64,000 bases of DNA from Galbibacter sp035306585 (GTDB lineage Bacteria > Bacteroidota > Bacteroidia > Flavobacteriales > Flavobacteriaceae). Below, in pieces: positions 27,159-35,061 of this stretch. The first letter of the stretch is position 1, and each line of letters begins with the position of its first letter. Under the pieces are notes generated by a model. The model ran no database searches. It was not told the DNA's origin and saw nothing but the letters and a program-made list of their open reading frames with translations. A program made the position numbers and the translations under genes. The DNA lies in assembly GCF_035306585.1 (NCBI RefSeq), contig NZ_DATGNU010000051.1, positions 5,298-69,297 of the forward strand. The letters run 5' to 3'.

Positions 27159-27188
27159 AAAACCATCTACAAAATAGATGGTTTTTTT
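27159..27188 (+). terminator. Terminator after the cold-shock gene
   Basis: Stem AAAACCATCTA / TAGATGGTTTT with a 5-nt loop and T-run. It ends 17 nt before the bS21 start, so rpsU expression needs read-through or RNA processing; a separate promoter hardly fits in the remaining space. Confidence 0.9.
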
Positions 27189-27205
27189 AATCTCAAATAT
27201 ATAAT

Positions 27206-27400
27206 ATGCTGATAATACCCATTAAAGAAGGCGAAAATATTGATCGTGCCTTGAAACGTTACAAACAAAAATACCGTAAAACACAACAGCTTAGAAATCT
27301 ACGTGACAATCAACAATTTACTAAGAAGTCACAAGAGCGTAGAGTGCAGATTGCTAAAGCAATTTACAAGCAAGAATACCAAAGAAAGCTAGAGGAATAA
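27206..27400 (+). CDS. rpsU: Small ribosomal subunit protein bS21
   Basis: 64 residues with the flavobacterial bS21 opening MLIIPIKEGENIDRALKRYK and a basic helical tail. bS21 sits on the 30S platform and, in Flavobacterium johnsoniae, helps sequester the anti-Shine-Dalgarno end of 16S rRNA. Known rpsU genes of the group carry an unusually strong Shine-Dalgarno for autoregulation. Here the leader (TCAAATATATAAT before ATG) has none. That, plus the somewhat divergent C-terminal half (KSQERRVQIAKAIYKQEYQ), suggests a second bS21 paralogue linked to the cold-shock gene. Its spacing after a terminator is odd. Confidence 0.88.
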   Translation: MLIIPIKEGENIDRALKRYKQKYRKTQQLRNLRDNQQFTKKSQERRVQIAKAIYKQEYQRKLEE

Positions 27401-27428
27401 TCATCTAGCTTTTTTATTTAACTATTTT

Positions 27429-28235
27429 CTAGTCTTTATTTACAATCACATCAATGGCCACCACCAAACCTTCATTAGATCTGACGTTAAATACGGTTTG
27501 GTCTTCGAAGATTAAGTATTGTCCCTTAATTCCCTTTAAGACGCCTTGATATTCTGGTGTTTTAAGAAGGTTTAAGCTTTTAGGTTTCACGGGGTAGGCC
27601 TCTACTGGAAACTCAATATTGGTCTCTGAATTATCTTCTATAAAATAGGGTTTTACTTCCTCTGGCAAATAGTTCTTTAATGCAGCCCCATAAGCCTTTA
27701 GATCCTCATCTTTGATGTCGTTTTGAAGCATTTTTCGCCAGTTGGTTTTATCCGATACATGTTCCTTTAACGCAACCTCTGCAATACCAGCGAGATATCT
27801 ATTAGGTGTTTCAAGAATTTCTAATGCTTCATGAGCACCCTGGTCGATCCATCGCGTAGGGATTTGATTTTTTCGAGTTACACCGACTTTGATGCTACTG
27901 GAATTTGCTAGATATACGATATGTGGCTGTAATTGCATTTCTTTTTCATAAGCTAAATCCCGGTCCTCTATTTCTAAATGTGCTTGACTTAATTCAGGGC
28001 GTATGATCCAGTCTGCGGCTTTAGGAGTTTCAAAAAAGCAACTTCTGCAAAACCCTTGTCTGTAAATAGGCTTATCGTTATGGCAACTCAAGCACGCAAA
28101 TCTCAAAAATTTTATGCGGATGGTTTTATTGAGCAGTTGATTGAAATGAATATAGTTGGTGTCCAAAACTAAGTAGTAACTAACGGGTTTGGTATTTTCT
28201 GTGCGCATTTTGGTCAGTACACCTTCGAACATCAT
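27429..28235 (-). CDS. DUF2797 domain-containing protein
   Basis: 268 residues from the ATG at 28235 (the next codon is also ATG); the ORF extends to 28286 but that part overlaps the divergent promoter. FEGVLTKMRTE at the start and a Cys cluster CLSCHNDKPIYRQGFCRSC (about 60-80), likely zinc-binding, are conserved in the family. VKVGVTRKNQIPTRWIDQGA in the middle resembles a GIY-YIG-like fold. The biochemical role is not established; it is common in Bacteroidota and Actinobacteria. Divergent from the GH3 gene over 38 bp. Confidence 0.9.
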   Translation of the reverse strand: MMFEGVLTKMRTENTKPVSYYLVLDTNYIHFNQLLNKTIRIKFLRFACLSCHNDKPIYRQGFCRSCFFETPKAADWIIRPELSQAHLEIEDRDLAYEKEMQLQPHIVYLANSSSIKVGVTRKNQIPTRWIDQGAHEALEILETPNRYLAGIAEVALKEHVSDKTNWRKMLQNDIKDEDLKAYGAALKNYLPEEVKPYFIEDNSETNIEFPVEAYPVKPKSLNLLKTPEYQGVLKGIKGQYLIFEDQTVFNVRSNEGLVVAIDVIVNKD

Positions 28236-28273
28236 AAAAGTTTTTGCTATTTTTAGCAAATATAAATCAAAAT
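28236..28273. promoter_or_regulatory. Compact divergent promoter with palindrome (DUF2797 / GH3)
   Basis: The 38-bp intergenic space contains a perfect palindrome TTTGCTA-TTTT-TAGCAAA (28243-28260). On the minus strand TATATTTG (28257-28264) is a perfect -7 element for the DUF2797 gene and overlaps the right arm. Confidence 0.55.
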
Positions 28274-29794
28274 ATGTCATTTCCACTAATTAACTCTATT
28301 GCTTCCTGGTTTCTAAAGAAGCGGTTCCATCAGATGGAATTGTTCTTAAAATATCCTGCTGAGGTGCAGACTGAAGTGCTGAACCATTTACTGAGTAGAT
28401 CCAGCGATACAGAGCTTGGAAAACAATACGGATTCTCGGAAATCAGCTCCTATAAAACCTTCACCGAACGTGTGCCCATTGTTCGCTATGAAGATATTGA
28501 GCCTATGATTGAGCGTTCCAGAAAAGGGGAGTCGAATATCTTTTGGCCCACACCTATTAAATGGTTTGCTAAAAGTAGCGGAACCACCAACGCGAAGAGT
28601 AAGTTTATACCAGTAAGTACAGAGTCCCTTGAGGATTGTCACTTTAAGGCCGGTAAAGACATGTTATCCCTTTATTTTAATAATAATGAGGAATCTAAAC
28701 TTTTTGATGGGAAGAGTTTACGTTTGGGAGGAAGTAAGGAGCTTTATCAAAGCAACCAAACTTTTTTTGGTGATTTATCGGCCATTATCATTGATAATAT
28801 GCCGTTTTGGGCGGAAATGAGTAGTACTCCCAGTAATAAGGTTTCTTTGATGAGTGAGTGGGAGAACAAGCTTTCCGCTATAGTTCAAGAAACCGTAGGG
28901 GAAAATGTCACCAGTTTGGCTGGTGTTCCTTCCTGGATGCTTGTGCTTTTAAACAAAGTCTTAGAAGATACAGGGAAGTCTAATTTATTTGAGATCTGGG
29001 AAAACCTTGAAGTTTACTTTCACGGAGGGGTGAGTTTTCATCCTTATAAAGAACAATACCAGCGTATATTACCGCGTCAAAGTTTCCGGTATTACGAAAT
29101 ATACAATGCATCTGAAGGTTTCTTTGCAATTCAAGATAGAAACGATTCGGATGAGTTGTTACTGATGTTGGATTATGGAATTTTCTTTGAGTTCATTCCT
29201 ATGGACACCTATGGTACTCCAAATGAAAAAGTATTGCCCATATGGGAGGTGACTTTAGATACCAATTATGCCATCGTAATTACGACCAATGCTGGATTAT
29301 GGCGTTATCTTATTGGGGACACTGTCAGATTTACCTCCAAGGATCCTTACAGAATAAAAGTCACTGGACGAACAAAACACCATATCAATGTTTTCGGTGA
29401 AGAATTAATTATTGAGAATGCCGAAGAAGCTTTAAAAAGAACTTGTAAGGCAACAGGAGCCGAGATTGTTGATTATACAGCTGGGCCAGTATTTATGGAA
29501 GGAAAGGACAAAGGAGGTCATGAGTGGATCATCGAATTTAGAAAAATGCCGGAGTCCTTGGATAACTTCCGCAAGGAAATGGATCTTGCGCTACAGGCAG
29601 TGAATTCGGATTACGAGGCCAAGCGCTATAACAATATGACTTTGAATCCACCAATCCTACACGTAGGCAGAAAAGATTTGTTTTATGACTGGTTAAAGAA
29701 ATACGATAAGCTAGGAGGACAACATAAAATTCCTAGGCTCTCCAGTAATAGGCATTACTTAGAGGAGTTACTAAAAATGAACAACGAAAATTAA
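28274..29794 (+). CDS. GH3 auxin-responsive promoter family protein (acyl-adenylate-forming enzyme)
   Basis: 506 residues from the ATG at 28274 (MSFPLINSIASWFLKKR), the usual bacterial GH3 start. The protein matches the GH3 fold of the ANL superfamily: an adenylation motif SSGTTNAKSKFIPVS, YNASEGFFAIQD, and GLWRYLIGDTVRF. Plant GH3 enzymes conjugate amino acids to hormones; the bacterial substrate is unknown. Widespread in Bacteroidota as a single gene. There is no operon partner: the divergent neighbour is DUF2797 and the next gene is convergent. Confidence 0.92.
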   Translation: MSFPLINSIASWFLKKRFHQMELFLKYPAEVQTEVLNHLLSRSSDTELGKQYGFSEISSYKTFTERVPIVRYEDIEPMIERSRKGESNIFWPTPIKWFAKSSGTTNAKSKFIPVSTESLEDCHFKAGKDMLSLYFNNNEESKLFDGKSLRLGGSKELYQSNQTFFGDLSAIIIDNMPFWAEMSSTPSNKVSLMSEWENKLSAIVQETVGENVTSLAGVPSWMLVLLNKVLEDTGKSNLFEIWENLEVYFHGGVSFHPYKEQYQRILPRQSFRYYEIYNASEGFFAIQDRNDSDELLLMLDYGIFFEFIPMDTYGTPNEKVLPIWEVTLDTNYAIVITTNAGLWRYLIGDTVRFTSKDPYRIKVTGRTKHHINVFGEELIIENAEEALKRTCKATGAEIVDYTAGPVFMEGKDKGGHEWIIEFRKMPESLDNFRKEMDLALQAVNSDYEAKRYNNMTLNPPILHVGRKDLFYDWLKKYDKLGGQHKIPRLSSNRHYLEELLKMNNEN

Positions 29795-29819
29795 TACGGC
29801 CTTCTATTAGCAAGTATCT

Positions 29820-30533
29820 TTATTTTAAGTCAGGGTTGATCCCTAACACATTTTCTTCAATATAAGTATTGATAAATTCAGTCGTCATATGGTTTTTTCC
29901 AAGAAGGTCTTCCGATTTAATGATATGGGCAATATCTAATTTTCGATAAGCCTCTAACATGGGTTTGGAGATAGGTTTATAACTATAATGCCATGGTTCG
30001 TAATAAAAACCTTTTCGATCTGGGTTGTCAGTGTAAACTAGATAGAACCCAAACTTCTGAGCGTTTTCATCCATCCATTCTTTGAGTTTGCAAAACGGGC
30101 CATCTCCTTCATATTTTTCGGGAACCAACACATTACCACTATAAGTTGCTGCAGCATCGATAATATCGATATCAGTTCCCCAGTGGTGTCTAGAGGTTCC
30201 AGGGTAGGTAGAATACTCAATGATTTTGTCCATAGCTTCCACGGGACTCATTCCTTGAGCAGTATAAGCCTTGTATTTTCGATTCCATATGGATTTTTGC
30301 CTAGAAAAATCGCGATGTCCTGAGACTACTTGAATTTCAATCCCTTGTTTTTCGGCCTCAGCTTTCATTTTTATAAAGGCATCGTAGGCTTGTTTTTGTA
30401 AACCAATTCCATCACCAAATAGGGCTAGGGAAGTTTTACCTGTTAAGACCTCAATAGAGTAGTTTTCTTGTGCTAGGCATGACATATGACTAATGACTAG
30501 GCAGAAAATAAAAAATAGAAAAGATGTTTTCAA
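29820..30533 (-). CDS. M15-family D-alanyl-D-alanine carboxypeptidase (VanY-like)
   Basis: 237 residues with an N-terminal signal peptide ending near SCLAQE. Zinc-binding motifs of VanY/LAS peptidases are present: SRHHWGTDIDI (His and Asp ligands) and EPWHYSY (catalytic Glu and His ligand). The upstream SGHRDFSRQ segment is also typical. It trims the terminal D-Ala of peptidoglycan stem peptides in the periplasm. Convergent with the GH3 gene (25-nt gap). Confidence 0.9.
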   Translation of the reverse strand: MKTSFLFFIFCLVISHMSCLAQENYSIEVLTGKTSLALFGDGIGLQKQAYDAFIKMKAEAEKQGIEIQVVSGHRDFSRQKSIWNRKYKAYTAQGMSPVEAMDKIIEYSTYPGTSRHHWGTDIDIIDAAATYSGNVLVPEKYEGDGPFCKLKEWMDENAQKFGFYLVYTDNPDRKGFYYEPWHYSYKPISKPMLEAYRKLDIAHIIKSEDLLGKNHMTTEFINTYIEENVLGINPDLK

Positions 30534-30816
30534 AATAATTGATGTTGTTTGAGATAAAGATACAATTTATAAGTGGACTGAAGTTGATGGTTAAGGAGAG
30601 TTTACTTCGAAATGGATAGTTTCTACAACCCCTTTAGATGGAAATACTTCGAGGCAAAAAAAGAATACTAAACTTTTTATGATACCTTTGTGAAGGTCAT
30701 AATAATTACATTTCTATACTAGAATCGCAAGCAGTAGAAGCCAGTTGGTAAGAATGGAGCTTTGGTTCTAAAAGCAACCAATAGTTCATCAGAAGAGTTT
30801 AAACCAATTAGAGAAT
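30534..30816 (+). promoter_or_regulatory. kynU promoter region with operator-like inverted repeat
   Basis: TACCTTTG (30683-30690) is a perfect TAnnTTTG -7 element. It lies inside an inverted repeat TTATG-AT-ACCTT-TGTG-AAGGT-CATAA (30677-30702), so a bound protein would cover the promoter core. The transcript leader would be about 120 nt. The remaining sequence shows nothing recognisable. Confidence 0.55.
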
Positions 30817-32082
30817 ATGGAATTTAAAAATACAAGAGAATTTGCCCAAATGCTCGATACCAAGGATGTTTTACGTTCCTATAAAAAGCAGTTTATATTT
30901 CCACAGTTCAATAATAAAGACGTGTTGTATTTTACAGGGAATTCCTTAGGGCTTCAGCCAAAAAGAACCCGTGGTTTTCTCGATGAGATATTAAATGACT
31001 GGGGAACTTTAGCGGTAGAAGGTCATTTCTATGCAGAAAAACCGTGGTGGGATTATCACCAACGTTTAGCAGCGCCTTTAGCTAAAGTGGTCGGTGCAAA
31101 ACCCAGTGAGGTTACTGTCATGAATACCTTAACGGTCAACCTTCATTTACTGATGGTAAGCTTTTACAATCCCACAAAAAACCGTTATAAAATCTTATGT
31201 GAAGAAAAAGCTTTTCCGTCGGATCAGTATATGTTTTTGAGTCAACTTCGAACACATGGACTTGATCCTAACGATGCCCTTATTGAATTAAAAAAACGGC
31301 CAGGAGAAAACCACTGGAGAACTTCTGATATTATAGAAAAGATCAAGTTACACAAGGATGAATTGGCCCTGGTGCTTATCGGAGGTGTTAATTATTATAA
31401 CGGTCAGGTATTCGATATAAAAACAATTACACAGGCAGCAAAACAAACAGGTGCTATGGTTGGCTGGGATCTTGCTCATGCCGCTGGTAACATCCCTCTT
31501 GAGCTGCATAACTGGGAAGTAGATTTTGCGGCGTGGTGCAGCTATAAATATATGAATAGTGGCCCTGGGAATGCCTCTGGAGTGTTCATTAATGAAAAGT
31601 ATCACAATCGTAAAGATATTCCACGTTTCGAAGGCTGGTGGGGTACTAAAAAAGAAACGCGGTTTCAGATGAAGCCAGAATTTGAGCCGATGGAAAATGC
31701 AGATGCATGGCAGATTAGTAATTCTGCTGTGATGACCATGGCACCGTATTTAGCTTCCTTAGAAATGTTCGAAAAGGTAGGTATGCAAGCCTTACATACT
31801 AAAAGCAAAACACTAACAGCATACCTAGAATTCATATTGGATGACATAAATATAAAGAGTAATCAGAAAAAGGCCATAGAGATTATTACCCCAAAAGATC
31901 GTGGGTGTCAGCTCTCTTTATTTGTACATGGTAAAGGAAGAGAATTATTTGATTATTTAATGGAAAACGGAGTCATTGTGGATTGGCGAGAGCCCAATGT
32001 GATTCGCTTGGCTCCTGTTCCCTTTTATAATTCCTTTGAGGATTTATATGAATTCGGTCAAATTTTGAAAGCTGGAATTTAA
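30817..32082 (+). CDS. kynU: Kynureninase
   Basis: 421 residues, PLP enzyme of aminotransferase fold type I that cleaves kynurenine or 3-hydroxykynurenine to anthranilate or 3-hydroxyanthranilate plus alanine. Family signatures are YFTGNSLGLQPKRT at the start, WDLAHAAGN (PLP-binding Asp region) and WCSYKYMNSGPGN with the cofactor lysine. RFEGWWGTKKETRF is also typical. No other kynurenine pathway gene is adjacent. An operator-like repeat covers its predicted promoter. Confidence 0.95.
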   Translation: MEFKNTREFAQMLDTKDVLRSYKKQFIFPQFNNKDVLYFTGNSLGLQPKRTRGFLDEILNDWGTLAVEGHFYAEKPWWDYHQRLAAPLAKVVGAKPSEVTVMNTLTVNLHLLMVSFYNPTKNRYKILCEEKAFPSDQYMFLSQLRTHGLDPNDALIELKKRPGENHWRTSDIIEKIKLHKDELALVLIGGVNYYNGQVFDIKTITQAAKQTGAMVGWDLAHAAGNIPLELHNWEVDFAAWCSYKYMNSGPGNASGVFINEKYHNRKDIPRFEGWWGTKKETRFQMKPEFEPMENADAWQISNSAVMTMAPYLASLEMFEKVGMQALHTKSKTLTAYLEFILDDINIKSNQKKAIEIITPKDRGCQLSLFVHGKGRELFDYLMENGVIVDWREPNVIRLAPVPFYNSFEDLYEFGQILKAGI

Positions 32083-32103
32083 AGTCATTGCGTTTTATAG
32101 ACG

Positions 32104-32162
32104 AAGGGTTGTACTGCTTGGTCACTTATTTATTAAAAAATTGCCATTGCAGTACAACCCTT
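32104..32162. repeat. Perfect 14-bp inverted repeat between kynU and the pirin gene
   Basis: AAGGGTTGTACTGC (32104-32117) and GCAGTACAACCCTT (32149-32162), separated by 31 AT-rich nt. It sits between convergent genes 21 nt from kynU and 18 nt from the pirin stop, so it may act as a bidirectional terminator, although no T-run follows either arm. Confidence 0.6.
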
Positions 32163-32180
32163 ATCACTATTAACGAAAAA

Positions 32181-32894
32181 TTAAAAACGCATCGGAACTT
32201 CCATAATTAATATTTTCGAATTGGTGTCAGCTTTAACATCGATGGTATCGACCTGATAAACCCCTAGACCATCTCGTCGGTTGAGTTCTTGTTCGTTTAC
32301 ACTTGCATCTCCTTCAATAACAAAAGCATAGACGCCATTGGTTGGGTCATGTAGTGTATATTGTATGCTCTTACCCTTATCGAGTTCTGTGATGTTAAAC
32401 CAAGCATCTTGATTGATAGTAACTCCCGCATCCTCTCTATTAGGAGAAACAATTTGCTGAAGTTTATTTTTTCGATCCTCCAACTTCATACTGATTTGAC
32501 TGTAGGTTGGATCAATATTTCTTTTCTTGGGAAGGATCCAGATTTGAAGTAGGTGAACTTCTTTATCCTCATTTTTGTTATATTCACTGTGAAACACACC
32601 AGTCCCTGCACTCATGGATTGAATATCACCTTCTTTGATAACCTCTTTGTTACCCATGCTATCTTCATGCTCAAGATCTCCATAGAGTGGTATTGAAATG
32701 ATCTCCATATTTTCATGAGGGTGCTTTCCAAAACCTCTTCCACCTGCAATTACATCATCATTAAGAACTCTTAAGACACCAAAATTCATTCGATCGGGAT
32801 CATAATAGTTTGCAAAGCTAAAAGTGTGATGAGAATCTAACCATCCATGATTTGCGTGACCTCTAGAATCTGCTTTGTGTAAAACTGTTTTCAT
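32181..32894 (-). CDS. Pirin family protein
   Basis: 237 residues, bicupin. The N-terminal cupin has SRGHANHGWLDSHHTFSF and FGKHPHENMEIISIPL, then the second conserved box HSEYNKNEDKEVHLLQIW. Metal ligands (the His of HPHENMEI and of the SAGTGVFHSE region plus Glu) are intact. Bacterial pirins include quercetin 2,3-dioxygenases and stress-related regulators; the substrate here is unknown. No signal peptide. Confidence 0.92.
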   Translation of the reverse strand: MKTVLHKADSRGHANHGWLDSHHTFSFANYYDPDRMNFGVLRVLNDDVIAGGRGFGKHPHENMEIISIPLYGDLEHEDSMGNKEVIKEGDIQSMSAGTGVFHSEYNKNEDKEVHLLQIWILPKKRNIDPTYSQISMKLEDRKNKLQQIVSPNREDAGVTINQDAWFNITELDKGKSIQYTLHDPTNGVYAFVIEGDASVNEQELNRRDGLGVYQVDTIDVKADTNSKILIMEVPMRF

Positions 32895-32984
32895 GATTTT
32901 TTTATTTAACTATTTTAGACGTAGAAACCTTAGATATCTTACACTTGGCAAACCCAGGAAAAATGAATTCACTGGAGCGGAATC

Positions 32985-33644
32985 TTACCCTGATACATTG
33001 ACTTTAATACCCGTAAAATACAGTTTAAACACCCCATTATCATTCTGGTGCATGGTGGCTATTTTTAAACCTTCGAAGTCTTTATAGTTTTCCCAAGTAG
33101 TGATCATACAATTGGAAGTAGAGTTGCCTTCTCTATAAACCCATTCCTTCACCATGTTGTTCTTATCAACATAGAAGTCATAGGCATCTCCTGGGGTATA
33201 TCCACCCTGATTTTCATATACGATGGTTAGTTTTTGTAGGCTGTCCTGGCTAAGAGGTGCTATAGCCATCACAGGTTCCTTGAAAGATTTATGATCATCC
33301 CAAAGGAGTTTATAAGGAGCAAGTAACCAATAGACATCATTTATAAAGTTCTTGTCTGCGGCTAACTCTTGATCACTTAAAATACGATCGCGATTAAAAT
33401 CCAGCCGCTTACCATCTTTAATTAGCGTTACCTCATTTTTCTTGGGACGCCATTCCCAACTTCGTTCGAAGTGTGTAGTATCGCGATCTACGTTAAAAGT
33501 GAATTGGATTTCCTCTACGTTATTCCAATGCTCAATTCCATGAGCATAGGCAACTTTTTCTAATGCATTAAGAGGCTTTTTCTCTTCTTTTTTTTGACAG
33601 CTAATTACTAGAAGAGCACATAATAGTAGGTGAAATGATTTCAT
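32985..33644 (-). CDS. Uncharacterised lipoprotein
   Basis: 219 residues from the ATG at 33644, which gives a clear lipoprotein signal (LLLCALLVISC, lipidated Cys near 16); the frame runs on to 33662 without gain. The mature protein is beta-rich, with HFERSWEWRPKKNEVTLIKDG and YTPGDAYDFYVDKNNMVKEW, resembling proteins of a LolA-like or DUF6503-type fold. I do not recognise a specific function. It lies 90 nt upstream of the pirin gene on the same strand and might share its transcript. Confidence 0.75.
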   Translation of the reverse strand: MKSFHLLLCALLVISCQKKEEKKPLNALEKVAYAHGIEHWNNVEEIQFTFNVDRDTTHFERSWEWRPKKNEVTLIKDGKRLDFNRDRILSDQELAADKNFINDVYWLLAPYKLLWDDHKSFKEPVMAIAPLSQDSLQKLTIVYENQGGYTPGDAYDFYVDKNNMVKEWVYREGNSTSNCMITTWENYKDFEGLKIATMHQNDNGVFKLYFTGIKVNVSG

Positions 33645-34053
33645 AATTAAAATATTGAACAATTAGACAAGGGCATGTTTATATTGATCCAACCTAGGTA
33701 ATTCATAATTTGAGCGGTTTGTACCATTATCCTATGTGATTTACCGAGTGGTGTGCCCGACAACATTCAGGTTGAAGGGATGCGTTTCTACTACAATAAT
33801 ACGAAAAAATCAGTTAGCGTTTATAGTGTTCAACTGTAATAAGAGATTAAAAATTTCAAATGGAATGCCTCACAGAGAGTAGATAGGGAAAGTCAATTTA
33901 TGAAATTAAGTTTTTGTAAACCAAAAATATATAGTTAACTTTAACTAGAAACTGTTGGTTGTTTCCCGATAGGATAGCAACCGACTTGGGGTAGTTTTGG
34001 GAAGCTAAGAGTAGGTTGAAATAAGACGTACTTTTAGCTTCTTTTACGCCTTG
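33645..34053. other. Intergenic region with a 13-bp inverted repeat
   Basis: 409 nt without a gene. At 34001-34041 GAAGCTAAGAGTA pairs with TACTTTTAGCTTC (one G-U pair, 15-nt loop), 13 nt past the deoxynucleoside kinase stop, so it is probably that gene's transcript end, although the T-run is on the plus-strand side. The rest is AT-rich and shows nothing I can name. Confidence 0.5.
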
Positions 34054-34668
34054 TTAAAAAAGACCGTTAATCTCAGCGTCTATTTTATTTATGATCTCTC
34101 CAAGATCTTCTGGATTATCTACAAAGTTGTAATTGTCGACATCTACGATAAGCATTTTTCCACGGTCATAGGTATGTATAAATGCTTCATAGCGTTCATT
34201 TAACCTGCTTAAATAGTCTATCGAAATAGAGTTTTCATATTCGCGACCTCTCTTGTGGATTTGATTCACCAGGTTAGGAATTGAACTTCGTAAATAGATC
34301 ATAAGGTCAGGGGATTGTACCAAACTTTCCATCAACTCAAAAAGCGAGGTGTAGTTTTCATAATCTCTATTGGTCATTAGACCCATTGAATGAAGGTTGG
34401 GTGCAAAGATATATGCGTCCTCGTATATGGTTCGATCTTGGATTATTTTTTTTCCACTTTTACGAATCTCTAAAATTTGCCGAAATCGACTGTTTAAGAA
34501 ATAGATCTGAAGGTTAAAACTCCAGCGCTCCATTTGGGTATAAAAATCATCCAAATATGGGTTGTCCACCACATCTTCGTATTGAGGTTCCCATTTGAAG
34601 TGTTTGGCAAGCAGCCTAGTGAGGGTTGTCTTTCCCGCGCCTATATTCCCAGCGATTGCAACATGCAT
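34054..34668 (-). CDS. Deoxynucleoside kinase
   Basis: 204 residues. P-loop GNIGAGKTT at residues 7-15, YEDVVDNPYLDDFY substrate region, and FRQILEIRKSGKKIIQDRTIYEDAYIF containing the DRT/S-like motif. It phosphorylates salvage deoxynucleosides (dAdo/dGuo/dCyd type) to monophosphates. Which base is preferred cannot be told. Cytoplasmic, monocistronic. Confidence 0.92.
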   Translation of the reverse strand: MHVAIAGNIGAGKTTLTRLLAKHFKWEPQYEDVVDNPYLDDFYTQMERWSFNLQIYFLNSRFRQILEIRKSGKKIIQDRTIYEDAYIFAPNLHSMGLMTNRDYENYTSLFELMESLVQSPDLMIYLRSSIPNLVNQIHKRGREYENSISIDYLSRLNERYEAFIHTYDRGKMLIVDVDNYNFVDNPEDLGEIINKIDAEINGLF

Positions 34669-35061
34669 ATCAAAATCGTTTAAGTGAAACTAATATCCAG
34701 GGGTAAATATACAAGTTATAGCCTTTGTAATAAAAATTAATTTAGAGGAAGCTTTTTTAGGGGTTTTCCCAGTTGATTTCAAAAGAAGAAAAGGGGATGC
34801 AATCTCCAAGGAGAAAGCATTATAATTAACCATTGTATTTAAGAAATTTACCCATTTCTTTTTTTTTCCAAGCCTAATGGTGAAAAAAGTATCGAAAGGT
34901 TTTTCAATTTAAATCTAATGTGTACCTTTGTCCACAGAATTTTGAGGAAAGATTTGACTGATTGCCACCTCGTAAAAAAAGCGCTAAAGCAGTAATTTAC
35001 TTCTTTAGGCTTTCTCGGCAGCATACTTTCCAAAGAATAATAGTTTAGATTTTTTAGTATT
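34669..35061 (+). promoter_or_regulatory. metK promoter and structured leader
   Basis: TACCTTTG (34923-34930) is a perfect -7 element, predicting a transcript start near 34937 and a leader of about 125 nt. The leader can fold at 34961-35021: outer TGCC/GGCA (34963-34966 with 35017-35020), then AAAG/CTTT and TAAAG/CTTTA. I see none of the SAM-I core motifs that mark the riboswitches at 36444 and 49205. Further upstream, ATGC-AA-TCTCC...GGAGA-AA-GCAT (34797-34820) is another small hairpin. Confidence 0.45.
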
